A stretch of DNA of 64,000 bases from Castanea sativa (Eukaryota; Streptophyta; Magnoliopsida; Fagales; Fagaceae): NCBI RefSeq assembly GCF_040712315.1, contig NC_134017.1:12926001-12990000 (forward strand), written 5' to 3'. Position 1 is the stretch's first letter; every line of letters begins with the position of its first letter. Below, in pieces: positions 34,371 to 45,436 of this stretch. The notes below the pieces were generated by a model that did not search any database, was not told the origin of the DNA, and was given only the letters and a program-made list of their open reading frames with translations. Both the position numbers and the translations under genes were made by a program.

Positions 34371-35604
34371 ATATGAATGATATTGCAATAGTATGCCGTA
34401 GTTTCTTTTGGAGGTGAGAATTTTTTAGGATCGCATGCAACAATAAACGTATGGAAACCAACTGTAGAGGGTAATGGAGAAATGAGTATTGGTCAAATAT
34501 GGGTTCTAGCTGGTCCAGAAGAAGAAATAAACACTTTGGAAGCTGGATGGAGAGTAAGTATCTTTACAAAGATTAAACATCAGCATATATTTAGAATTTT
34601 TTTTTTTTTTTTTTTTTTTTGGGTGCAAGTCTAAACTTTGAGAGGATTAGATTCTATTGGCATTCAAATCTACACAAGAATATCATATAAAGTTTGATTT
34701 AAGATATATATGCCATGTATTTGGATAATGAATTGATGAACATTTCATGATTCCAGGTTGATTCTGACCAAAAATCAAAGTTCTTCATATATTGGACTGT
34801 AAGTTTGCTTATTTCTTTTCAAGATAAAATTTAAAATTACATTAGGAATTTCGCCAACCTATTCTCATCAATTGCATGCTTGCCAAAACAAGATATTTAA
34901 TTACCCCTACCATGTATAATTTCTTGTAAAGATACTATGTAAGTTTCTCTTGTAAACTAACTTATTCTATCATTATTAAGAGCGATGGCTACCAAAAAAC
35001 AGGTTGCGAAAATCTTGATTGTCCTGGTTTTGTGCAAACAAACAAGAACTTTGCCATTGGATCTCCTTTAGATGTTTCCGTCTACAACTCGAAGCAAGTC
35101 GACATAGGGGTAACCATATACAAGGTAATGGACGAAAAAATTCTTTCTATAAATTATGCTGGCTATACACACGCCTTTCTTACATTTTGCTCACGAAATT
35201 CTTTTCCTTCAATGCATTAGAGCAATGAAAGTTGGTGGCTCAAAGTGAATGATCAGGTGATAGGATACTGGCCTCAATCCATCTACAAATATTTAGCGAA
35301 CAGTGCTACTCGACTTGATTACGGTGGAGAGATTTACAACGCAAAAGTAGGAGGTGTACACACAAAAACTCAAATGGGAAGTGGCCATTTTCCAAGTGAA
35401 GGCTATGGAAAAGCAAGTTATTTTCGACATGTTCAATACATGGATTCAACAGGCGGTTTTAAAGATGTTGAGGTGGGGAAGCTGACTGTAGATGCAATGA
35501 AACCTTCCTGCTATAATATAGCTGTACAAAGTGATAGGAGCCCAGGCAGTGGAACCAATTTTTATTTCGGGGGTCCTGGCTATTCTAAGGATAAATGTCC
35601 ATGA
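32875..35604 (+). CDS. NEP1: neprosin-domain (DUF239) protein, 395 residues, seven exons
   Basis: Exons: 32,875-33,021; 33,144-33,230; 34,010-34,231; 34,392-34,553; 34,757-34,798; 34,981-35,124; 35,221-35,604. All junctions are GT-AG and phase 0. Residues 1-24 look like a signal peptide ([17 protein letters not shown]). Residues 30 to about 150 fit the neprosin activation-peptide domain ([12 protein letters not shown] near 108), and about 155-395 the neprosin domain. Neprosin is a secreted glutamic peptidase that cuts after proline, using two glutamates. Likely counterparts here are E202 (LEAGWR) and E305 (YGGEIYN), spaced as in the characterised enzyme. [37 protein letters not shown] and the C-terminal [11 protein letters not shown] are family marks. 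No defect was seen. ATG 32,875 is chosen because it matches the start in all paralogues; the longer ORF from 32,605 runs through the TA repeat and is not credible. Confidence 0.85.
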
Positions 35605-36540
35605 TAGCATGGGAGAAAAAAAATTCTTATTATAAAAATAAATAAGACACATATTTGAGAAATCAAAATGTCAATTCTTTTAAATTGGTAATGCGTATAT
35701 ACTATTTTCGCAGTATTAGCAAGAGCTGTCGTCCGATTACATTTTCAATAATATCCCTAAAAAGTTGGATTTCAAAAAATGCATAAGGTTTTGTGGTTAT
35801 TGAATAAGTTGTAAAATACTTTTCTCATTATGTGAGAAAAGTATTTGCAATATGTATCATTTACCTATATCTTAAAAGGATTACTCAGATCCGAGTGTTA
35901 TCTTCAATGGAAAACAATACAATATAACTCTAGCCATATGTAAGGTTACTCTTTATTAAATTCTTAAATGTGTGAACTATATTAAAAATGATGATTAATG
36001 TATTTTTATTTGAATTTTAGAATCATCATCAACTATTTATAGAGATGATAATAAATTTAAACATAATTTTCCCTTTAAAAATATAATTATCATTTCTATA
36101 AGATATTAATGATGAACCTAAAATTCAAATAACAAAAGCAGCTTTTAGGTAAGATGAGCAAAGTCCTGTGTTCCAACGGGAGGAATAAGCATGCTGATTT
36201 ATCAAGTCTTTAATTTTTATTATTTCTTTTACAAAAAAAAAAAAAAAAAAAAAACTTTATTATTACAAACCAACCCCCCCCCCCCCCCCCTTTTTCTGTG
36301 TTTGCAGTAAGTTTAATTAGCTGATTTACATGCCACTTTTAGTTTTGTGCATAAATACTTGAATTTATATTATTAGAACATTGACTATGGTCATTGATGG
36401 TTCAAACTTTGCAAGACCAGACATTGGGATATTGTAAAAGTCATAGAGAAAGAGCTAGAAGGTCAATTGGGGAGGACATATTTTAATTTAATTCAGAATC
36501 AGGAAGAGTCATCACACATAGATCCAAGCCCAAGGACCAT
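35605..36540. other. NEP1 downstream region
   Basis: AT-rich. It contains a poly(A) run and a run of about 18 C near 36,230-36,290. The part 36,315-36,430 (TGATTTACATGCCACTTTTA, TTTGTGCATAAA, TTTGCAAGACCA) is paralogous to 62,737-62,850 downstream of NEP3, showing that the duplication unit includes 3' flanking DNA. Confidence 0.6.
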
Positions 36541-36875
36541 TTTCCTAGAGACGGATTTTTTATAGCAAGTAATATATCTTCACGGTTTTAGAATCTTGAC
36601 TACCAATAGTAAAACCAGAAATTCATAGATCCAAGCAACGTCGTCATTAAGTGGTTTTGACAAACTTATGACCAAGAAATGAATATCTATCTCAACATAT
36701 TTAGAATGTGCATTAAAAATTCGCAGTGAGAGTGAGATAATAAGTTGCACCAATATTGCATCTCAATGAGACACCAGTATCAAATAATAGCGATTGACAT
36801 CACCAAGAGATAGGTTGTGGCCAAGAAAAATGGCAAACCAATCAACATATCATTGACTATCAAAGTTTAGGGGGG
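36541..36875 (-). pseudogene. Ty1/copia RNase H remnant
   Basis: On the minus strand short pieces of a copia RNase H can be read in shifting frames. CNIGATY near 36,760 is followed by AHSKYVEIDIHF near 36,710, corresponding to the well-conserved 'C-D-N-x-G-A ... K-H-x-E-I-D-x-H-F' region. Stops and frameshifts are frequent. No LTR was confirmed. Confidence 0.55.
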
Positions 36876-37802
36876 TGTTAGCACATTCTAACAAATCCCA
36901 AAAAATATTGTGGCTAAAATTACTCAATTAAGATCTCAAACTAATATATAAATAAATTAATCAAACTTAAGAACAGCAAGATTTTTGTAAGAACTTTTTC
37001 TCCTTTAAGGGAAAAACAATTGAACCAACTTAAAGAAAAAATTCATTATAATAAAATCGATTATAATACCTTATCATGTTTATATCCAAAACTTAAGCTA
37101 ACATAAAATACAAATTATCTCTGCTCTAATAATTAACACAAACTGGTTTCAAAAAAAAAAATTAACACAGACTCACCTGAGATCTTTGCTCCCTCTCTGA
37201 TACTAAACCTTTTTGTGGTTGCTGAGAAACTCTCACTAAAACAAATAATTTTTATGTTGTGTGTGGCCCATTACTAAAGAATAATCCTTCTTTACTTTGC
37301 TTTTACATGTGTACTGCAAATTTTTTTTTGTCCCTTTGTCTTACAGTCCCTTGAAACACTCACGTGTTACTATATAATGAATTTTCTTCCAGCTAGGTTT
37401 AGGTTTAGGGTTTTCTTCCAGCTATCCATTCTCTCTAAATCACTATTACGCCCAAATCTCTCTCCACACAAAAACCCTAAACCTAACGCATTCTCTAACC
37501 ATCTATAGGCCTCCTCCTCTTTTTATTTATTTTTGGCTGGAAGAAAAATTCTACAAAAGAATTACAAAAATTGGAACGAAGGGTCCATGGAATAAAGGAA
37601 CAACCAAAGAGGGAATTACAAAATTAGTGTAAGGTATTGTTTTTATATTCAATTTTTATTTTATAATTATTCCTGAATTCTAGTCAATAAAACAGAGGAA
37701 CAATCATTATTCTTGAAATTTAGAAAAACACTGTTGCATGAAATTTAGTCAATTGTTTATGCAATTGTTAAACAAAAACTTATATTCGTTCCATTATCAA
37801 TC
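36876..37802. other. AT-rich intergenic stretch
   Basis: Contains leader-like pieces such as AACCCTAAACCTAACGC near 37,480 but no gene. It ends at the gypsy element target site GCTAG (37,803-37,807). Confidence 0.45.
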
Positions 37803-37807
37803 GCTAG

Positions 37808-38112
37808 TGATGATGTTGAAAAAATCACTAGTAAGTTGCAAGCACTCCCAAATCGAAACAACACTTGCAAAAAGAAAAGAAAAGACCTAACAGAGAGCAC
37901 TGGTGTGGTGCCGGTCAAAAACCCTCCAAAAATCAAGTTAGAGTCTTTTACAACCCTAGAGTGCCAGAATCGAGTTAATAATGCGTACCTTGATTTAGGA
38001 GGGTTTTGGAGTTAATAATGCGTCCTCCTTGGTCATGTTTAGTATGAACCGTCATCCTTATGTCATCATATCAACCAGGTAAATCCGTCATGGTCATTTT
38101 TATTCCCCTTCA
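37808..38112 (-). repeat. Gypsy 3' LTR, internally deleted (305 bp)
   Basis: It lacks about 280 bases present in the other LTR. At the break, GGAGT is followed by TAATAATGCGT before CCTCCTTGG; the same GAGTTAATAATGCGT stands about 30 bp upstream. The filler looks copied from the neighbouring sequence. The polypurine tract (minus strand GAATGAGGGGGCAAC) abuts the LTR at 38,113-38,127. Confidence 0.9.
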
Positions 38113-38307
38113 GTTGCCCCCTCATTCTATGAAACCGTCAACTTTCCTCTACGGTTTCATGGAATGACGTTTAGCTTTGGCCCTTGACAGGTGTGTTTTT
38201 GGCGGACAGGTTGGAATGTTATCATAAATGTGTCAGGGACACGTGGGGTTACTTTACTGGTTGTTCGTTGGAATCGATGTACCCTTTCGTTTACCGCGCC
38301 ATTCCCT

Positions 38308-38316
38308 CTATATATA
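38308..38316 (+). promoter_or_regulatory. TATA-like element of the antisense ORF
   Basis: CTATATATA stands about 260 bp upstream of the antisense ORF start at 38,570. A likely 5'UTR intron follows (donor CTGTAAGT near 38,460; acceptor near 38,562, TGTAGGTG). Positions are from inspection only. Confidence 0.45.
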
Positions 38317-38569
38317 CTATCCACCTTCTTTATTTTTACACTTTGGAAAATTTTCTGCTGACCAGAGCGCAACCGTCTGTATCATGTGATTCGTCACCTC
38401 CAGAAGTCGAGATTTATCGTCCCCTTAGATCTTCTGTCGCATTTCCTTGCCGTCCACCTGTAAGTATCTTTTTTTACTTAGTTTTTTGTTCTTTATTTCG
38501 CATATTGGTCCGTCGTCGGTACAAATCTAAAGTCTTAGGTTTCCTTTACCCGTCATCTGTAGGTGTCAG

Positions 38570-40740
38570 ATGTCTAGTGAGGCGTCAAGTAGTCAGTCGT
38601 ATGTCTGCGAGGAAGCGGGCTACAAAGAGGTGTTCCTGCCAGGTCAGGCAAACCAAAACACCTCTAGCGAGGAGAGGGAACCGTTAGCCAGCTCTCCTTC
38701 CCATGTGGAAGATGAAGGGCAAGATGAGGACGGGTTAGAGTATGACTCGAATGACGACCTAGATGGTATAGATCCACCGATCAAATCCGTCATAGGCACT
38801 GATGGTTTCATAGAATTCGTCTTGCTCCCCTTGTGGACGGTGAACGACTTTGTTTCCTCCATCAACCCAGCACACTTCAATACACTGAGGCAAAAATACC
38901 AAATACTCGACACCATACCCATCCGTCTTCCCTTTAAATCGGAGAAATGTTATCACGACGGTCTTGAAGACGTCGGGGTTTACGAGCAGATGCTCAAGGC
39001 TGGCCTGCGTTTTCCTCTAAGTGCCTTACACCGTCGTCTTCTTCAATACCTAGGTTTAGCCGTCACTCAGATCTCACCAAATGCTTGGAGGGTTTTCTTG
39101 AGCGTTGAAGTCTTGTACGGTGTAATGTCTGACGGGGCGAGATGATTAACAGTGGAAGAGTTCTTTCATTGCTACCGTCCGTTTGAGATTACCAAGTCGA
39201 AGGGCATGTATCGCTTTGTGCCGAGGAGTCTAGTGCTTAGGCTAGTGTCCGAGACCCTAGACTTCAACTGCAACTGGAAGGGTCGATACTTCTTCCTTCG
39301 AGGAGATAACTGGATGAGTCGTCTGGGTGACGATGAACACATGCCAGTAGATAAAACTTGGGGGATAATGCCCCCGTCTGGTATGAATCCGTCTTATTAT
39401 TAACCGTTCACCCATTCTTTTTATGGAGTTGTTCTTAGCGTTTTTTTTTTAAAATTTTTGTAGCGAGGGACCGTCCACCTATTACGACAGAGCAGTTCGG
39501 CTTTTTGGAGAAAATCTTCCAAAAAACTAAGTTGTCGAAGAGGACTTGGATAAAGCTTGTCACCTTAGACACACTGCACTGGTATTATGACGGTCCTGAA
39601 CCTACAACTGCAGCCCGTTGATACGACACAGGAGTACGCAAACGTAAGTTTTTTAACCCTTTCGTCGTTATTTTACTTATACTTCTTTTAACCGTCTTCT
39701 TTTGCATAAATGGACGATGCAAGGAGAAGGGCCATTATCAAACAATAGGCCATCAAGAAAAAACAAGGAGGTGATCTTCCTCCTAAGATGGGTCCGTCTC
39801 TTCTAGCTACAAAGAGTCCTTCCACTGAAAAATGGGACTGTCACAGCAAAAAACAGAAGCTGGTGACGGGATTACCTACCGGTCAAGTGTCCGGTGTGGT
39901 AAGGTTGCCTCCCAAGCTGGGAATAGGCACGGGTAAGGGTCTGATGACCAATCCCAACCCCGTCAAGGAAAAACCACCCGTCCTGCTTCGGGAAGATCCC
40001 CAGTATGCTCTCCGTCGGATCAGATCTATAATCACAGAGGAAGACTATGAAGATCTTGGAAACCATGCGACTGAAGCTATGGGGGAAACCTATTTGTTCA
40101 GCTTAACTCAAGTCGTTACCTGTCATATATTTGCTCCGTCTTGTTTCTTTATACTTCGACCTAACTTATTGATATTGGTGTAGGGGGGTCCTTATGGCCA
40201 AAGGCTTGATGGACCGTTGTCTTACTCAAGAGAGAGCTCTTGAACGGGTTCGTGCAAAGGCAAAGGCGACGGTGGAGGAACTGGACGAATTAAAGCTTTG
40301 GAGGGTTCGTCATGAGCAAAAATTGAAACTATCTGAGCAGGCTCGTGAGAACTTGGAGAAAGAGGAGGAGTTATTGGGGGAGACGGTAAAGGCTAACGAC
40401 GACAACATTCGTCAAGCGAGAGTTGAAGCTGTTAGGGAATACCGCGACTTCGACTCCCTTCTGGCCGAGCTTGGCTCCTCCTTTAGTGACGGGTTTGACA
40501 TTGTCTCCATCAGGTGAAGGCCTCATTTCCTGACTTAGACCTGGCTCACATCAATATCGACGCCGAGGCCCAGACACCTGCTCGCCCCGTCGACTCTGAA
40601 GGGACTGAGGAGCTGTTTGGCGAAGGTCCTGGTGATGACGGGGTCTCCAAAGCTAAAAAAGAAACCATCGAAGCCGACACTTGCTAGCCGTTGCCAGAAG
40701 GTCCTGAGGCCAACGAAGATACCATCGTAGTTCAGGACTG
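38570..40740 (+). pseudogene. Additional antisense ORF of the gypsy element (PF04195 'putative gypsy type transposon' family)
   Basis: It lies opposite to gag-pol. The ATG at 38,570 opens 191 codons with an acidic N-terminus (residues 37-65), then FPLSALHRRLLQYLGL and ITQISPNAW-type sequence, the core of the plant PF04195 family. A TGA at 39,143 interrupts; the frame continues with LTVEEFFHCYRPFEITKSK to about 39,379. Intron-like breaks follow near 39,380-39,462 and 40,115-40,182. The exon near 39,788-40,114 is basic and proline-rich, and 40,185-40,514 is a coiled coil (QERALERVRAKAKATVEEL). The last part, 40,515-40,688, continues VKASFPDLDLAHINIDAEA. The function of this protein is unknown; here it is broken by the internal stop. 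Confidence 0.7.
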
Positions 40741-40904
40741 ATGTAAATTTTATAGTGAACAAAAACAATTGATCTGGTTTCAACCATTGTCTTTTGTTAA
40801 TTTTGTTTTGGTAATATGTATGACTGTCTCTTTTTATAATCTAGTTGGTTTTTTATTTTTCATCGGGCAATCTGTTCATTTTGTGGATTTTACTATATTT
40901 TTAT

Positions 40905-41365
40905 ATTTCTTGGATGACCTGTCCACATGGTGGACATGATGCATTTTCATCCTTTTGGATCATCCGTCCACTGTGTGGACTATATGTATATTTCATCCTT
41001 CTTGCATGGTCCGTCCACTCTATAGACTTGATATTCTGTCATCTTTTTGGATGATCCGTTCACTATATGGACTTAGCATATTTTTATCTTTCTTTTGATA
41101 ACCCATCCACAGGGTGGACTTGATGCATTTCCATCTTTCTTTAGATGATCCGTCCACTTTGTGGCCTTGATAAATTTTCATCTATTTTGGATGATCCGTC
41201 CACTATGTGGACTTGGTAGAATTTTATCCATTTTGGATGATCCGTCCACTACATGGACTTGATAGATTTTCATCCATTTTGGATGATCCGTCCACTATGT
41301 GGACTTGGTAGATTTGCATCCATTTTGGATGATCCATCCACTATGTGGACTTGGTAGATTTTGAG
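40905..41365 (+). repeat. Minisatellite, about 10 units of 47 bp
   Basis: The unit contains TTGGATGATCCGTCCACTA and TGTGGACTTGGTAGATTTT with variants; successive copies begin near 40,918, 40,970, 41,010, 41,055, 41,103, 41,148, 41,195, 41,242, 41,288 and 41,335. It lies between the end of integrase and the antisense ORF inside the gypsy element. Confidence 0.9.
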
Positions 41366-41532
41366 CAAAACACATTCCATACATTTTGAATAAAAATCCT
41401 CTTATTATGACAGACTGGTAGACCATATTGTTTATGGAAAATAAAAAACTTTGGCTTTAATTAGTAAAAATTATAACTATCTAAAAATAAACTGGAAATG
41501 AGGCTGTTGTGGCTGTTGTCTTTGCCTTTTGT

Positions 41533-42594
41533 CTACTGGTAGTATTTCTTCAAGTGCTCTGTGTTCCATGGATGGCTCAGCTTTCTTCCGTCTAGTGTCT
41601 CTAAGTAGTATGTTCCTTTCCTATGCCATGAAATGATCTTGTATGTTCCTTCCCAGTTAGGACCCAGTTTCCCTTGGGAGAAATATTTTGTAGTACCGAG
41701 TACTTTTCGTAAGACCAAATCTCCCACCTGGAAATCCCTGTGCCTAACCTTGGAGTTGTAATGCTTTGCCATCATGTCTTGGTATCGCGTTAATCTCTGT
41801 GCAGCTGCTGCCCTGACTTCATCTACAAGGTTGAGCTGTAAACGCAAAGCTTCTTCATTCTTGCTCTTATCGTAGCTTTCCACACGGTAGCTTGTTAATC
41901 CTACCTCTGCCGGTATGAGGGCCTCACTTCCATACGCCAATTGAAATGGTGTTTCCCTTGTCGGTGTTCTCGTCGTTGTCCTGTACACCCATAAAACACT
42001 TGGTAATTCATCCGGCCATATGCCCTTTGCCCCCTCGAGTCGAGTCTTGATAATCTTCAGCAATGACCGATTCGTGACTTCAACCTGTCCGTTGGCCTGC
42101 GGGCGGGCGGGCGGGCGATGAGTAGTGATTTTTGATCCCAAGCTAAGAACAAAAGTCTCTGAATGTGTCGTTGTTGAATTGTTTCCCGTTGTCTGAAACC
42201 AGCACCCTCGGAATTCCATATTTGCAAATAATACTTCTCCATACAAAACTATAGATATTCTTCTCCATGATAGTGGCCAACGCCTCTGCTTCCACCTATT
42301 TGGTGAAGTAGTCAATACCAACCACTAAGAACTTTAGTTGCCTCACTACTGTCGAGAAAGGACCCATGATGTCTAACCCCCATTGTGTAAATGGCCATGG
42401 GGCTGTCATAGGGGTAAGTTCTTCCGTTGGTTACCTTATGAAATTGTCAAATCGCTGGCACTTGTCGCAAGCTCTAACATATGTGTGGGCATCCTTCTGC
42501 ATTGTTGGCCAGTAGTATCCTGCTCAGAGTAGCTTGTGCACTAGAGACCTTGATCCAAAATGGTTTCCACAAACTCCTTCATGGACCTCCCTCA
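41533..42594 (-). pseudogene. Gypsy integrase
   Basis: Minus-strand frames encode an integrase. The zinc-binding and early core part lies in 42,330-42,594 in broken frames. The long frame 41,533-42,321 contains RPQANGQVEVTNRSLL, YRTTTRTPTRETPFQLAYG and the C-terminal YYLETLDGR...PWNTEHLKKYY. A GGGC-type short repeat at 42,097-42,117 has expanded and adds residues just before RPQANGQ. Several frameshifts separate the parts, so no complete catalytic domain is encoded. Confidence 0.85.
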
Positions 42595-43407
42595 TTACGT
42601 AGTTCGCTTCTTCACGGCCGAGACACTTAGATATGGTCGGGAGAATCCTCTTTTGTATAGGACGTCTTTAATCAAAATAAATCGAGCAACTTTAACCTTT
42701 AACTTCCTTGTGTCCTCTTTGTTATCAGGTAGCTTGCCTTCTTTGAGATACGTCACTATTGGAGCCATCCAACAACTCTCATTGCTTACCTCCTGCATGC
42801 TAATGTCATCTAATAATGATGAGAGCTGGACGAAGGACAATACCTCTTTAGGGATGATCATGGGTTTGGCCGAAGTTGCCCTTGCGAGTTGGTCGACTTC
42901 TTGGTTCTCCTCCCTTGGGATTTGAATCACCTTGATTTGGAGGTTATTCATTCGACCTTTCACTTTCTCAAGATACCTTTTCATCATTTCATTCTTGCAG
43001 TCATAGCTCCCATTAACCTGACTGGTCATGATTTGAGAATTGGAGTAGATGACCACACTCTTAGCTCCTGCCGCTATTGCAAGGTCCAGTCCTACTACCA
43101 AGGCCTCGTATTCCGCCTTGTTGTTGGTAGTAGCGAAGTCCAGACGGATCATGCATTTGATCTTGTCTTCCTCCGGGGTGTGGAGTACAATTCCAACACC
43201 TCCAGCATGTTTATTGGAAGATCCGTCTGTATGAACTCTCCATATAGGCGTTTCTTCCACTTCCTGATCTTTTGTGATAGTGAATTCAGCAATGAAGTCT
43301 GCCAATATCTGTCCTTTCACGGCTGCCCGTGGTTGATATCGGATATCGAACTCACTTAGCTCAATTGCCCATAGCGCCATCCGTCCAGCAACTTTGGGAC
43401 TACTCAT
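42595..43407 (-). pseudogene. Gypsy RNase H and linker
   Basis: The frame starts in the RT-RNase H connection (KVAGRMALWAIELSEFDI, ILADFIAEF). It continues through the RNase H domain with HTDGSSNKHAGGVGIVL and NNKAEYEALVVGL, then into the region before integrase. The opening aspartate and the glutamate of AEYEAL are visible. The frame is shifted relative to the upstream RT frame. Confidence 0.88.
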
Positions 43408-43425
43408 TGCCTTTCATAAGGGTTT

Positions 43426-44712
43426 TCAGTCAAGACATTTATGGTATGTGCTTAAAAGTATGGTTTGAGTTTCCGAGTTGCAGTTACTAGAGCGAATGCA
43501 AGTTTTTCCATCTGAGGGCACCTCTCTTCTGCGTCTCTTAGTGCTTGGCTTATAAATTACACAGGCTTTTTGTACCTTTCCTTCTTCTCTAATGAGAACT
43601 GCACTGACTGCGGCTGAGGAGACGACAAGGTATAGGAACAATTCTTCCCCCGGCATAGATGGGCTGAGTAATAGCGGAGAGGAGAGATACACCTTTAACT
43701 CTTCAAATGCCTTTTGGCACTCATCTGTCCATTCAAATGATCTCTTCAGTGTGTGAAAGAAAGGGAGGCATTTATCCGTCGCTCTTGATACAAATCTATT
43801 CAAGGCTGCGATCTTGCCGGTCAGGCTTTGTACTTCCTTTACCGTCCTTGGAGGAGATAGTTCTATGATCGCTTTTACCTTCTCTGGGTTGACTTCAATG
43901 CCCCTCTGGGATACCATAAATCCCAAGAATTTTCCGGCGGTTACTCCGAACACGCATTTGCTCGGATTCAGCTTCATTTTATATGACCAAAGAGTATCGA
44001 AAGTCTCCTGGAGGTCGCTCAGATGTTTGGACTCCCACACGCTTTTTACCAACATATCGTCTACGTAAACTTGCATGTTTCTGCCGATTTGGTGTGTGAA
44101 CATCTTGTTCATCAATCTCTGATATGTGGCTCCTGCGTTTTTAAGCCCGAAAGGCATCACTTTGTAGCAAAAAAGTCCTTGACTTGTGATGAACGAGGTT
44201 TTCTCCTGACCAACCTTGTCCAATTTAATTTGGTTGTAGCTGGAGAAGGCATCCATGAAGCTCAAGAGTTCATGTCTTGCGATGGAGTCTACTAGGGTGT
44301 CGATTCGTGGGAGCGGGTAACTATCCTTAGGGCAGACCTTATTTAGATCTGTGAAGTCAACACACATCCTCGACTTCCCATTCGCCTTCTTAACCATTAC
44401 TACATTTGCCAACCAATCAGGGTAGTACACCTCGCGTATGAAGTCCGCTTCTTGTAGCTTCCGAACTTCTTCTGCTATGGCTCGATCGTGTTAAAGGACG
44501 AACACTCATTTCTTCTATCTGACAGGGGAGAAAGAGGGTCTATCCCCGGCATGTCCTCGTGAACTCCATGCAAAAATATCTTGGTTTTCTTTGAGGAATA
44601 ATGTGAGCGCTTGTCGGATTGTTTGGCTGGCCCAGGTGGCGATTCTTGTGGTCCGTTCGGGCCTAGAATTATCTAGGAGTACTTCTTCTAACTCTTCCAC
44701 CGGTTCTGCCAT
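43426..44712 (-). pseudogene. Gypsy reverse transcriptase
   Basis: The long frame 43,426-44,430 has the RT blocks VKKANGKSRMCVDFTDLNK, DSYPLPRIDTLVD, LLSFMDAFSSYNQI, VMPFGLKNAGATYQRLMN and the active-site VYVDDMLVKS, followed by the LNPSKCVFGV thumb region. Upstream, 44,515-44,712 holds the protease-RT linker (FLKENQDIFAW), ending in stops around 44,460-44,515. A frameshift near 43,500 separates RT from RNase H. Confidence 0.92.
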
Positions 44713-44715
44713 CGT

Positions 44716-45110
44716 TCACTGTTCCTCAATGCTCATTGCTTGTAGGTGGTCATCCTTTTCCATTATGGCGATGTAGCATTCCCGGGTAGCCACCTGACTT
44801 CCACGCAGCTCCCCAACTCCGTATTTGGTGGGGAATTTGACCACTAGATGGTAGGTCGAGGTAACAGCCTTCCATGCATTGAGAGTGGGCCGTCCAAGGA
44901 TGGCGTTGTAAGCAGAAGAGTAGTCGACCACAAGGAAGGATACATCCTTGGTTACTTGCTGTGGGTAATCCTCGACCATCACAGACAGCGTGACGACTCC
45001 CAAAGGATAGACCCTTGTCCCTCCGAAGCCGACTGGGGTGCATTTGTTGGGACTAGTCGTTCCCTACTAATCCCCATTTGCTGGAAAGCGGGGTAGTAGA
45101 GGATATCCGC
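44716..45110 (-). pseudogene. Gypsy protease region
   Basis: The frame 44,716-45,003 contains VEDYPQQVTKDVSFLVVD and YNAILGRPTLNAWKAVTST, typical of the retropepsin-like part of Tat-type gypsy elements. The catalytic DSG segment lies upstream in a broken frame and is not clearly readable. Confidence 0.75.
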
Positions 45111-45436
45111 TGAGCTTCTGTTGTCCACCAAAACTCGATGCACGTTGTAGTCCCCTGCCCGTATACTGATGACGAGCGCGTCGTCATGTGGGTGGTGAAG
45201 GCGTCATCATGTGGGTGGTGAAGGCGTCGCGCATCTTCTTCTGAAAAACCGATGCTGGGGTTATCTCGTTGTGTCACTTTTAGGGAGGAATCTGTCGACT
45301 GGACATTTTGAACCATCCACAAATAGGTATTTTTGGCCTTTTTGGATGACCCTGCAGAAGTAGTGCCCCCTGCAATCATCCATATGTCTCCTACGGGTGG
45401 TCTAGGTCGTTCGTTCTCCCGTCGTTGATTTTGTTC

